DNA of 5,997 bases from Pseudomonadota bacterium (GTDB taxonomy: Bacteria > Pseudomonadota > Alphaproteobacteria > Micropepsales > Micropepsaceae): contig JAEZBK010000005.1 in assembly GCA_023427355.1 (NCBI GenBank), positions 1 through 5,997 of the forward strand. Reading direction: 5' to 3'. How positions within the stretch are numbered: position 1 is the first letter of the stretch; each line of letters begins with the position of its first letter. Under the pieces are notes generated by a model. It saw only the letters and a list, made by a program, of their open reading frames with translations, had not been told where the DNA came from and searched no databases. Both the position numbers and the translations under genes were made by a program. This document shows, in pieces, positions 1 through 5,997 of this stretch.

Positions 1-449
1 GTCTTGCTGCGCCCGACGACTTCCGGGCCATCGTCAATGCACATTTCAAGATTTCGCCACCACCCGCTTCCCCCGCCATGCTGGGCGTGATCGGCGGTTC
101 GGCGGAATGGATTTTCTGCTTCCCGGACCGCATCTCCACCACCACGTCCGCCGCCGATGCACTGGTGGACGAGGACCGCGAAGCGCTGGCTGCCCGCATC
201 TGGGCCGATGTGCAAAAGGCGATGCGGATCGAAGATCCCATGCCGCCCTGGCAGATCGTGAAGGAAAAGCGCGCCACCTTCGCCGCCACGCCGGAACAGG
301 ATGCCAAGCGCCCCGGCACGCGCGGTCCCATCCGCAATATCCTGCTGGCGGGCGACTGGACTGATACCGGCCTTCCCGCCACCATCGAAGGCGCCATTCG
401 CTCCGGCGAGACAGCCGCACGTTTGGCGCTGAAGCATCTGCAAGTATAA
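1..449 (+). CDS. hpnE: HpnE, hydroxysqualene dehydroxylase (FAD-dependent, amine oxidase-like), C-terminal part
   Basis: This is the 3' end of a gene that begins before the window; the reading frame is open from base 3 and ends with TAA at 447-449, leaving 148 residues. HpnE is the flavoprotein that reduces hydroxysqualene to squalene, the last of the HpnC/HpnD/HpnE steps from farnesyl diphosphate. The C-terminus carries the FAD-contacting signature of the amine oxidase/phytoene desaturase fold, LLAGDWTDTGLPATIEGAIR, followed by SGETAAR. Upstream, the segments NAHF, GGSAEWIF, STTTSAADALVD and PPWQIVKEKRATFAATPEQ match what I recall of HpnE. The N-terminal dinucleotide-binding motif lies outside the window. 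The shc gene follows after 8 bases in the same direction, which supports both the assignment and co-transcription. A carotenoid desaturase relative is the main alternative, but the neighbours make it unlikely. Confidence 0.93.
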   Translation, partial: LAAPDDFRAIVNAHFKISPPPASPAMLGVIGGSAEWIFCFPDRISTTTSAADALVDEDREALAARIWADVQKAMRIEDPMPPWQIVKEKRATFAATPEQDAKRPGTRGPIRNILLAGDWTDTGLPATIEGAIRSGETAARLALKHLQV

Positions 450-450
450 T
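423..450 (+). promoter_or_regulatory. Candidate sigma-70-type promoter before shc, possibly giving a leaderless mRNA
   Basis: A perfect TATAAT lies at 445-450, with TTGGCG at 423-428 and a 16-base spacer. Transcription starting about seven bases after the -10 box would begin at 457-458, which is the A of the shc ATG. I see no Shine-Dalgarno sequence before that ATG, which fits leaderless translation. The -10 box overlaps the hpnE stop codon (TAA at 447-449), so chance is a real possibility. The -35 box is only a partial match. Simple co-transcription with hpnE remains equally plausible. Confidence 0.35.
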
Positions 451-457
451 CGCTGCC

Positions 458-2383
458 ATGAACGCGCCCGTGAACACGCCTGAACTGGAAGCGGCCATCC
501 AGGCCGCCACCGATGGCCTGCTGCGCGAACAGCGGCCCGATGGCCACTGGGTCTATGAACTGGAAGCCGACGCCACCATCCCGGCCGAATATGTGCTGCT
601 GGTGCATTACCTTGCCGAAACGCCCAACCTCGCGCTGGAAAGCAAGATCGGCAACTATCTGCGCCGCATCCAGGGTGACCATGGCGGCTGGCCGCTCTAC
701 CATGACGGCGCTTTCGACATCTCCGCGACGGTGAAGGCCTATTTTGCGCTCAAGATGATCGGCGACGACATCGATGCGCCACACATGGTCCGCGCCCGCG
801 ACGCAATTCGCGAACGCGGTGGCGCTATCAAGGCCAATGTCTTCACCCGCATCCTTCTGGCGCTGTATGGCGAATGTTCCTGGAATGATGTTCCCACCGT
901 CCCGCCTGAGCTGATCCTGCTGCCGCGCTGGTTCCCCGTGCATCTGTCCAAGATGAGTTACTGGGCGCGCACCGTGATCGTGCCGTTGCTGGTGCTGTGC
1001 GCGAAGCAACCGCTGGCGCGCAATCCGCGCGGCATCCATGTGCCGGAATTGTTCGTGGCGGGCGTGCCTGCCGCCAATCCGCGCGCCCCGCACCAGAACC
1101 GATACTGGTCGGCCTTCTTCACCATGCTCGACCGTGTCCTGAAGAAGGTGCAGTGGCCGCAAGGGCCGCGCGATCGCGCCATCGAGAAATGCCGCGTCTG
1201 GACCACCGAGCGCCTGAACGGCCAGGACGGTTTGGGTGCCATCTATCCCGCCATGGCCAACAGCGTGATGATGTACGATCTGCTGGGCTACCCGAAGGAC
1301 CATCCCGACTACGTCATTGCCCGCAAGTCGGTGGAGCTTCTGCTGGTGGTGAAGGAGACGGAAGCCTATTGCCAGCCTTGCGTCTCCCCGGTTTGGGATA
1401 CGGCGCTGGTGGCCCACGCCCTGATGGAAGCCCGCGATCCGCGCGCCGATGCCGCCGTGGCGCGCGGCTTGGCCTGGCTCAAGCCCTTGCAGGTTTTGGA
1501 CGTGAAAGGGGATTGGGCGGAAGAAAAGCCAGATGTCCGCCCGGGTGGCTGGGCCTTCCAGTATCGCAATGACCATTATCCCGATCTCGACGACACCGCC
1601 GTGGTGGTGATGGCGATGGACCGCGCTGCCAAGGCCGGCATCGCTCCCGCCAATGCGGAGCCCATCGCGCGGGGCCGCGAATGGGTCGAAGGCCTGCAAT
1701 CCAAGGGCGGCGGCTGGGGCGCCTTCGACGCCGACAACAGCTATTTCTACCTCAACAATATTCCCTTCGCCGATCATGGCGCGCTGCTCGATCCGCCGAC
1801 CGAAGACGTGTCGGGCCGCTGCGTCGGCATGCTGGCCCAGTTGGGCGACGGCGGCCCCCGCCTGGAAGAGGGCGTGGAGTATCTGCGCAAGACCCAGCGT
1901 GAGGACGGTTCCTGGTGGGGCCGCTGGGGTGTCAATTACATCTATGGAACCTGGTCGGCGTTGGCGGGCCTCAATGGCGCGGGCGTGGGGCCTGACGATG
2001 ACGCGATGAAACGCGGCGCCGACTGGCTTCTCGCCATCCAGAATCCGGATGGCGGCTGGGGCGAGGACTGCAACAGCTACAAGCTCGACTACAAGGAATA
2101 TGAACCCGCCCCTTCCACCGCGTCCCAGACGGCGTGGGCGCTGCTGGGCCTGATGGCGGCGGGCCGGGTGGACGATCCTGCGCTGGTGCGCGGCATAAAG
2201 TGGCTGACCGACCGGCAGGAGCAGGACGGCCTGTGGACCCAGGCGCATTACACCGGCGGCGGCTTCCCGCGCGTCTTCTATCTCAACTATCATGGCTATC
2301 CGCGCTTCTTCCCGCTCTGGGCGCTGGCACGCTATCGCAATCTCAAGTCCGGCAATTCGCGCCGCGTCGAGTACGGCTTGTGA
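458..2383 (+). CDS. shc: Squalene-hopene cyclase (HpnF)
   Basis: The product is 641 residues, within the usual range for bacterial squalene-hopene cyclases. The enzyme is a monotopic membrane protein that folds squalene and cyclises it in one step to hopene and hopanol. The catalytic DxDD motif is present as D376-L-D378-D379 in YPDLDDTA, where the middle Asp protonates the terminal double bond. QW-type repeats of the two alpha/alpha barrels are visible around residues 25-31 (QRPDGHW), 72-78, 414-420 (QSKGGGW), 480-486, 528-534 (QNPDGGW) and 587-593 (QEQDGLW). The region GAFDADNSYFYLNNIPFADH (421-440) and the C-terminal GGFPRVFYLNYHGYPRFFPLW are family hallmarks. The ATG at 458 is the natural start because the N-terminal helix and the first QW motif follow directly. 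It has no clear ribosome binding site. hpnE lies 8 bases upstream and hpnG 10 bases downstream, indicating one operon. No defect is visible. Confidence 0.98.
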   Translation: MNAPVNTPELEAAIQAATDGLLREQRPDGHWVYELEADATIPAEYVLLVHYLAETPNLALESKIGNYLRRIQGDHGGWPLYHDGAFDISATVKAYFALKMIGDDIDAPHMVRARDAIRERGGAIKANVFTRILLALYGECSWNDVPTVPPELILLPRWFPVHLSKMSYWARTVIVPLLVLCAKQPLARNPRGIHVPELFVAGVPAANPRAPHQNRYWSAFFTMLDRVLKKVQWPQGPRDRAIEKCRVWTTERLNGQDGLGAIYPAMANSVMMYDLLGYPKDHPDYVIARKSVELLLVVKETEAYCQPCVSPVWDTALVAHALMEARDPRADAAVARGLAWLKPLQVLDVKGDWAEEKPDVRPGGWAFQYRNDHYPDLDDTAVVVMAMDRAAKAGIAPANAEPIARGREWVEGLQSKGGGWGAFDADNSYFYLNNIPFADHGALLDPPTEDVSGRCVGMLAQLGDGGPRLEEGVEYLRKTQREDGSWWGRWGVNYIYGTWSALAGLNGAGVGPDDDAMKRGADWLLAIQNPDGGWGEDCNSYKLDYKEYEPAPSTASQTAWALLGLMAAGRVDDPALVRGIKWLTDRQEQDGLWTQAHYTGGGFPRVFYLNYHGYPRFFPLWALARYRNLKSGNSRRVEYGL

Positions 2384-2393
2384 GAGAAACACA

Positions 2394-3074
2394 GTGACCA
2401 TCCTCGCCGTCTGCGGCCTGACCCGCGAAGCCGAAATCGCCGGTACCGATGGCGTGATCGCGGTGGCGGGCGGTGGCGATGCGGCGGGGCTGGCGCAGAA
2501 ACTCGATGCCCTGCATGGCGACATCACCGGCGTCATCTCCATCGGCCTGGGTGGCGGCCTCTCGCCCCTTCTGAAAGTGGGCGACGTGGTGATCGGCGAG
2601 CATGTCGTCGCCGGGCCCGACATCTTCGTCTGTGATTCCAACTGGCGCGTGCTGCTGGCTGCCCGCACCGGCGCCACCCATCAGGGCGGGGTGGCGGGCA
2701 GCCAGGTGGTGCTGGACAGTGCCGCGGCCAAGGCCGCGTTGTTCCATGCTTCCGGCGGCGCGCTGGTGGTGGATATGGAAAGCCAGGTCGCCGCCCGCTT
2801 CGCCGCCAGGCGCGGCCTGCCTTTGGCGGTGATGCGCGTGATCTCCGACAGCGCCGCCCACGCCCTGCCGCCCGCCGCGCTGGTCGCGATGCAGCCGGAC
2901 GGCGGCATTTCCACCGCCCGCGTACTCTGGTCGCTGGTGAAAAATCCCCTGCAACTGCCCGCGCTGATCCGCACGGGCAGGGGCTCGTCCAGGGCCTTTA
3001 AGGCGTTACTCCGCTGCCGTGGCCGTCTGGGACGCGGTCTCGGCGGCCCGGGCCTTGGCGGCGTGAATCTCTGA
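2394..3074 (+). CDS. hpnG: HpnG, hopanoid-associated phosphorylase / adenosylhopane nucleosidase
   Basis: A GTG-initiated gene of 226 residues, 10 bases after the shc stop, with a weak purine-rich GAGA (2382-2385) upstream. The protein belongs to the nucleoside phosphorylase/MTA-SAH nucleosidase superfamily. HpnG removes adenine from adenosylhopane, giving ribosylhopane or its phosphorylated form en route to bacteriohopanetetrol and aminotriol. Visible motifs are SIGLGGGLSPLLKVGDVVIG (residues 49-68), the ribose-binding VVDMES around M128-E129, and the purine-site RVISDSA with D152. The GTG start places the first beta strand (TILAVCGLTREAE) at the N-terminus, as expected; an ATG at 2292 in the same frame lies deep inside shc and is not credible. 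The last 22 codons overlap the 3' end of hpnH on the other strand. The Arg/Gly-rich tail (RCRGRLGRGLGG) resembles my recollection of HpnG C-termini, so the overlap looks genuine rather than a read-through artefact. Confidence 0.93.
   Translation: MTILAVCGLTREAEIAGTDGVIAVAGGGDAAGLAQKLDALHGDITGVISIGLGGGLSPLLKVGDVVIGEHVVAGPDIFVCDSNWRVLLAARTGATHQGGVAGSQVVLDSAAAKAALFHASGGALVVDMESQVAARFAARRGLPLAVMRVISDSAAHALPPAALVAMQPDGGISTARVLWSLVKNPLQLPALIRTGRGSSRAFKALLRCRGRLGRGLGGPGLGGVNL
2938..2980 (-). terminator. Weak candidate stem-loop downstream of hpnH
   Basis: Read on the - strand, an inverted repeat lies 26-51 bases past the hpnH stop: CTGCCCG (2980-2974) and CGGGCAG (2961-2955), a 7-base-pair GC-rich stem with a 12-base loop. 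A run of five T follows (2944-2940), ten bases after the stem. The gap between stem and T run is too long for a classic intrinsic terminator, and the whole element lies inside hpnG coding sequence. It is recorded as a possible pause or termination site because there is no other space for one. Confidence 0.2.
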
Positions 3075-4172
3075 CATCTTCTTCTCCACATGCTGGGAGA
3101 AGCTGTATTCCGCCGGGCGCTGGTTCGACAGGTCAATGTCCGGCGCCATCGGGCCTTCGGTCTTGATGCCGCGCAGCATGATCGGCAGCGCCTTCAGCGG
3201 GTTCTTCAGCATGTCCTTGGCGGCGGTGCCTTCAAAGCCGCAATGGACCATGCAGTCGGCGCACTTTTCATACTTGCCGACGCCATACTTCTCCCACTCC
3301 GTGCCTTCCATCAGCTCGGTAAAGGTCTTGGCATAGCCTTCGCCCAGCAGGTAGCAAGGCTTCTGCCAGCCGAACACGGTGTAGAGCGGCATGGACCAGG
3401 GCGTGCATTCATAGGTCTGGTTGCCCGCCAGGAAGTCCATGAACAGGGTGGAATTGGTGAAATCCCAGGCCTTGCCGCCACGGCCCCGCTTCAGGATTTC
3501 GCGGAACATGTTCTTGGTGCGCTCGCGGTTCAGGAAGTGCTCCTGGTCTGGGGCGCGCTCATAGGCATAGCCGGGCGAAACGGTAATGCCGTCCACGCCC
3601 ATCTCCATCATCAGGTCGAAGAAGGCGGCGGTGCGCGCGGGATCGGCGCCGTCGAACAGGGTGCAGTTGATCTGGGTGCGGAAGCCGCGTTCCTTGGCCA
3701 TCTTGATGGCGGCCACGGCCTTGTCATAGGTGCCATCCAGGCAGACCGACTTGTCGTGCATCACCTTGTCGCCATCCAGGTGGATGGACCAGGTGAAGTT
3801 CGGATGCGGCTTGTACTGGTCGATCTTCTTGGCCAGCAGCAGCGCGTTGGTGCACAGGATCACGAACTTGTCGCGCGCGATATAGCCCTCGACGATCTTG
3901 GGCATGTCGCGATGGAGCAGGGGCGCGCCGCCCGCGATGGAAACGGCGGGGGCGCCGCATTCCTCGATGGCGTCCATGCACTGCTGCACCGACAGGCGCT
4001 GGTTCAGGATGTCATCGGGATAATCGATCTTGCCGCAGCCGGCGCAGGCCAGGTTGCAGCGGAACAGCGGCTCCAGCATCAGCACCAACGGGTACTTCTT
4101 CTGGCCCGAGAATTCCTTCTTCATCACATAGGCGCCGATCTTGGCGGCCTGCATCAGGGGAAGGGAAGCCAT
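3006..4172 (-). CDS. hpnH: HpnH, radical SAM adenosylhopane synthase
   Basis: The 388-residue product is HpnH, which uses a 4Fe-4S cluster and S-adenosylmethionine to join a 5'-deoxyadenosyl radical to the hopene skeleton, giving adenosylhopane, the precursor of all C35 hopanoids. The cluster-binding CNLACAGC gives C39, C43 and C46 (CX3CX2C). Other hallmarks are YPLVLMLEPLFRC, CTNALLL, SIHLDGD, GITVSPGYAYERAPDQ and DFLAGNQTYECTPW. The C-terminal HpnH-specific domain has further cysteines at 256, 273, 304, 307 and 311 (KCADCMVHCGFEG). One oddity: the usual GGE motif reads G81-G82-A83-P84, with alanine (GCG codon) in place of the SAM-binding glutamate. The last 20 or so residues are rich in Ala and Thr and are encoded opposite the end of hpnG. 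The ATG at 4172 has GAGGG nine bases upstream, inside the end of ispH. The gene starts 4 bases after the ispH stop, so the two are very likely co-transcribed. Confidence 0.96.
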   Translation of the reverse strand: MASLPLMQAAKIGAYVMKKEFSGQKKYPLVLMLEPLFRCNLACAGCGKIDYPDDILNQRLSVQQCMDAIEECGAPAVSIAGGAPLLHRDMPKIVEGYIARDKFVILCTNALLLAKKIDQYKPHPNFTWSIHLDGDKVMHDKSVCLDGTYDKAVAAIKMAKERGFRTQINCTLFDGADPARTAAFFDLMMEMGVDGITVSPGYAYERAPDQEHFLNRERTKNMFREILKRGRGGKAWDFTNSTLFMDFLAGNQTYECTPWSMPLYTVFGWQKPCYLLGEGYAKTFTELMEGTEWEKYGVGKYEKCADCMVHCGFEGTAAKDMLKNPLKALPIMLRGIKTEGPMAPDIDLSNQRPAEYSFSQHVEKKMSEIHAAKARAAETASQTATAAE

Positions 4173-4176
4173 CGCG

Positions 4177-5100
4177 TTAAGCCCTCAGTTCGGCGGGCAG
4201 GCGGAACTCGATATGTTCCTTCTTGCCGTCCATGGTTTCGACGGTCACGGGCTCGATGCGCTCCAGCGCCTCGATCACGTGCCGCACCAGTTCTTCCGGC
4301 GCGCTGGCGCCCGCGGTCAGGCCGATCACCTTCTTGCCCTTGACCCATTCCGGCTTCAGCTCGCTGCCGTCATTGATCAGATAGGACGGCAGGCCTTCCT
4401 CGATGCCGATCTCGCGCAGGCGGTTGGAGTTCGACGAATTGGCCGCCCCCACCACCAGGATCACGTCGGCCAGCTTGGCCAGTTCGCGCACCGAGGTCTG
4501 GCGGTTCTGCGTGGCGTAGCAGATGTCGGATGTTTCGGGGCCGACAATGTCGGTGAAGCGCTGCTTCAGCTTGGCGATGATGCCCTTGGTATCGTCAATC
4601 GAAAGCGTGGTCTGGGTGATATAGGCCACAGGCGTGTCGGTGGGGATGGTCAGCGCATCCACCTCGGCCTCGTCCTGCACCAGGGTCACCGGCGCGCCGA
4701 CCTGGCCCATCGTGCCTTCGACTTCCGGATGGCCGGCATGACCGATCAGGATCAGCGTGCGGCCATGGGCGACATAACGCTTGCCCTGATTGTGCACCTT
4801 CGACACCAGCGGGCAGGTCGCGTCCAGCACGGGCAGGCCGCGATCCTTGGCGGTGTTCACCACCGACAGCGGCACGCCATGGGCGGAGAAAACGGTGACG
4901 GCGCCCTCGGGCACCTCGTCCAGTTCCTCGACGAAGCGCGCGCCCTTGTTCTTCAGCGACTCCACGACATGCTTGTTGTGCACGATCTCGTGGCGCACAT
5001 AGACGGGCTGTCCGTACTTATCGAGCGCCTTTTCCACGATATCTATGGCGCGGACGACGCCGGCGCAGAAGCCGCGAGGCTGGGCAAGGATGACGCGCAT
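4177..5100 (-). CDS. ispH: IspH, 4-hydroxy-3-methylbut-2-enyl diphosphate reductase
   Basis: The product (307 residues, close to the E. coli length) performs the last MEP-pathway step, reducing HMBPP to IPP and DMAPP with a 4Fe-4S cluster in the cytoplasm. The three cluster cysteines are C12 (GFCAGV), C96 (LDATCPLV) and C194 ([10 protein letters not shown]). Substrate-site residues are in place: H41 (VHN), H74 (SAHG), H124 and E126 (HAGHPEVEG), T164 (TQTTLS), the S222-S223-N224 region (NSSNSNRL) and S266 (GASAPE). The chosen start is the ATG at 5100, giving the canonical [20 protein letters not shown]. The same frame extends upstream to 5187, but that extension has no family resemblance. A modest GGGA lies six bases before the ATG. 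hpnH follows after 4 bases, coupling precursor supply to side-chain formation. The gene appears intact. Confidence 0.98.
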   Translation of the reverse strand: MRVILAQPRGFCAGVVRAIDIVEKALDKYGQPVYVRHEIVHNKHVVESLKNKGARFVEELDEVPEGAVTVFSAHGVPLSVVNTAKDRGLPVLDATCPLVSKVHNQGKRYVAHGRTLILIGHAGHPEVEGTMGQVGAPVTLVQDEAEVDALTIPTDTPVAYITQTTLSIDDTKGIIAKLKQRFTDIVGPETSDICYATQNRQTSVRELAKLADVILVVGAANSSNSNRLREIGIEEGLPSYLINDGSELKPEWVKGKKVIGLTAGASAPEELVRHVIEALERIEPVTVETMDGKKEHIEFRLPAELRA

Positions 5101-5151
5101 GGAAGGTCCCGAACAGCGTTGGCGGCGGGCTATAACCCAAAGCTGACCGCA

Positions 5152-5170
5152 ATGCAGCATTGTCCTGCAT
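5152..5170. repeat. Perfect 6-bp inverted repeat, possible operator
   Basis: ATGCAG at 5152-5157 and CTGCAT at 5165-5170 form a perfect dyad with a 7-base spacer (19 bases overall), the size expected for a dimeric regulator. It surrounds the candidate -10 box of ispH and lies about 50 bases before its start codon. No regulator can be named from the sequence, and a 6-base dyad is short enough to arise by chance. Confidence 0.35.
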
Positions 5171-5187
5171 CGCAGCCTTGCCCGCAA
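5159..5187 (-). promoter_or_regulatory. Weak candidate promoter for ispH-hpnH
   Basis: Read on the - strand, TTGCGG (5187-5182) and GACAAT (5164-5159) are separated by 17 bases. They match the sigma-70 consensus at three and four of six positions. Start of transcription would fall near 5152, giving an untranslated leader of about 50 bases before the ispH ATG at 5100. The match is weak and could occur by chance; it is noted because the -10 box sits in the centre of an inverted repeat. Confidence 0.25.
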
Positions 5188-5347
5188 CCCTTAACCGCCC
5201 TGCTCTGTGGCGGAATAGCCGCGTTGCGAAAAGGGGTTAGCCGATATCGCCCCCGGGACTGGCGGATTTGGCCGCAACGGGGCTAAAAGCGGCTTTCCCG
5301 CCGGTTCCCCGCAGAGCCGGGCCCGCCCACAGCCACGGATCAGACCA

Positions 5348-5997
5348 GTGTCCAGCACCACCCGCGCCTATGACGCCGCCGCCCTCAAGGCCGCCATCGC
5401 CGAATCGGCCGGCCTGGTGGATGCCGCGCTCGATGCGATGCTGCCCCGGCCGCATGGCCGCCAGGCCCGGGTCCAGGAAGCGATGCGCTATGCCATCCAG
5501 GCCGGCGGCAAGCGGCTGCGTCCCTTCCTGGTCCTGCAATCGGCCCGGCTGTTCGGCGTCCCCGATGCCCGCGCCCTGCGCGTCGGTGCCGCGATCGAGG
5601 CGCTGCATACCTATTCCCTGGTTCATGACGACCTGCCCTGCATGGATGAAGACGATCTGCGCCGGGGCCGCCCCACGACCCATATCGCCTTCGACGAGAT
5701 GACGGCGGTCCTGGCGGGCGATGCGCTGCTCACCATCGCCTTCGAGTTCCTGGCCGGCCGCGACACCCACGCCAATGCCGAAGTGCGGTCCGCCCTTGTC
5801 CTGCGGCTGGCCGAAGCCTCCGGGCATGTCGGCATGATTGGCGGCCAGATCATAGACATGCTGGCCGATGCCAGTTTCGGCGTGGACGATGTGATCGAAT
5901 TGCAGGGCAAGAAGACCGGCCAGTTGTTCCAGTTCTCCTGCGAGGCCGGGCCGATCCTGGGCGAGGCTTCGGCGGACGATCGCGCCCGCCTCAAGGC
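5348..5997 (+). CDS. ispA: IspA-type (2E,6E)-farnesyl diphosphate synthase, N-terminal part
   Basis: The gene runs off the right edge; 216 residues are visible of about 300 expected. It is a trans-prenyltransferase condensing DMAPP/GPP with IPP, most likely to farnesyl diphosphate, the substrate for squalene synthesis. Motifs in order: GGKRLRPFL (residues 53-61, IPP binding), LHTYSLVHDDLPCMDEDDLR (86-105) containing the first Asp-rich motif D94-D95-x4-D100 of the bacterial type, RGRPTTH (106-112), FDEMTAVLAGDALL (115-128), GHVGMIGGQIIDM (159-171) and GKKTGQLF (187-194). The second Asp-rich motif lies beyond the window. The start is GTG at 5348, the first possible initiator after the upstream in-frame stop; a weak GGA (5337-5339) precedes it. 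Geranylgeranyl diphosphate synthase is the alternative and cannot be excluded from the N-terminal part, but the hopanoid neighbours favour farnesyl. xseB, a frequent neighbour of ispA in proteobacteria, is not present upstream. Confidence 0.93.
   Translation, partial: MSSTTRAYDAAALKAAIAESAGLVDAALDAMLPRPHGRQARVQEAMRYAIQAGGKRLRPFLVLQSARLFGVPDARALRVGAAIEALHTYSLVHDDLPCMDEDDLRRGRPTTHIAFDEMTAVLAGDALLTIAFEFLAGRDTHANAEVRSALVLRLAEASGHVGMIGGQIIDMLADASFGVDDVIELQGKKTGQLFQFSCEAGPILGEASADDRARLK

Larger units (their letters stand above)
5101..5347. other. Divergent intergenic region between ispH and ispA
   Basis: This is the only sizeable non-coding stretch in the window, 247 bases between the divergent starts of ispH (-) and ispA (+). 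It must hold promoters for both unless transcription enters from elsewhere. It contains a 19-base dyad and a weak - strand promoter candidate (listed separately), and a 7-base inverted repeat, CGTTGCG at 5222-5228 and CGCAACG at 5273-5279, with a 44-base loop. I find no convincing -35/-10 pair for ispA, no tRNA-like fold and no credible small gene. The ispA frame is open back to a TAG at 5216-5218, but contains no start codon before the GTG at 5348. Confidence 0.7.

Noticed and set aside
46..510. 154-codon open frame on the - strand opposite hpnE and the shc start
   Set aside because: The Arg/Trp-rich composition is typical of antisense GC-rich DNA; the + strand HpnE C-terminus is clearly the real gene.
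997..1572. 191-codon open frame on the + strand inside shc
   Set aside because: It is out of frame with the intact cyclase, has an Arg/Gly/Pro-rich translation without motifs, and shows no start signal.
2994..3004. GCCTTTAAGGC near-palindrome considered as a terminator between hpnG and hpnH
   Set aside because: Five-base arms with a one-base centre cannot form a useful hairpin, and there is no T run after it on either strand.
2343..3136. Long - strand open frames opposite hpnG
   Set aside because: They overlap the well-supported HpnG frame entirely, and their low-complexity translations match nothing I recognise.
3090..4343. 417-codon open frame on the + strand opposite hpnH
   Set aside because: Its codons mirror hpnH in antisense; high GC with few stop codons explains the length. 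The translation shows no family motif, whereas the - strand product has full radical SAM signatures.
5101..5187. Upstream extension of ispH to an ATG at 5187
   Set aside because: The added 29 residues have no family resemblance, and the ATG at 5100 gives the canonical IspH N-terminus with C12 in place.
4141..5286. 381-codon open frame on the + strand opposite ispH
   Set aside because: It is a shadow of ispH, rich in His/Gln/Gly as expected for antisense of GC-rich codons, and has no recognisable domain.
5237..5827. 196-codon - strand open frame opposite ispA
   Set aside because: The Gly/Gln-rich translation is antisense to a well-conserved prenyltransferase frame and lacks motifs.

Overview
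The window is a high-GC stretch, almost fully coding, that carries one pathway: hopanoid lipids and the isoprenoid precursors that feed them. Protein signatures and gene content point to an alphaproteobacterium. I cannot assign a genus from the sequence alone. All six genes are recognisable; the first and last are cut by the window edges.

Layout. On the + strand, 1-449 is the C-terminal part of hpnE (FAD-dependent hydroxysqualene-to-squalene step). It is followed after 8 bases by the complete squalene-hopene cyclase gene shc/hpnF (458-2383), and after 10 bases by hpnG (2394-3074, GTG start; the phosphorylase-like enzyme that acts on adenosylhopane). Converging on hpnG from the - strand is a two-gene unit. 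ispH (5100-4177; last step of the MEP pathway) is followed after 4 bases by hpnH (4172-3006; the radical SAM enzyme that makes adenosylhopane). The 3' ends of hpnG and hpnH overlap by 69 bases on opposite strands. A 247-base intergenic region (5101-5347) separates ispH from a divergent ispA-type prenyl diphosphate synthase (GTG at 5348), which runs off the right edge.

How the genes work together. IspH supplies IPP and DMAPP. IspA condenses them to farnesyl diphosphate. The squalene branch, ending with HpnE, makes squalene. Shc cyclises it to hopene/hopanol, HpnH adds the 5'-deoxyadenosyl group, and HpnG removes adenine to start the C35 side chain. The earlier squalene genes (hpnC, hpnD) would be expected to the left of the window, but this is inference.

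I see no mobile element, CRISPR array, RNA gene or wholly new system. The points most worth a second look are three. First, HpnH has alanine where radical SAM enzymes usually have the glutamate of the GGE motif. Second, a perfect TATAAT lies just before the shc start and could yield a leaderless shc transcript. Third, hpnH-ispH is inverted relative to hpnE-shc-hpnG, with interlocked 3' ends.
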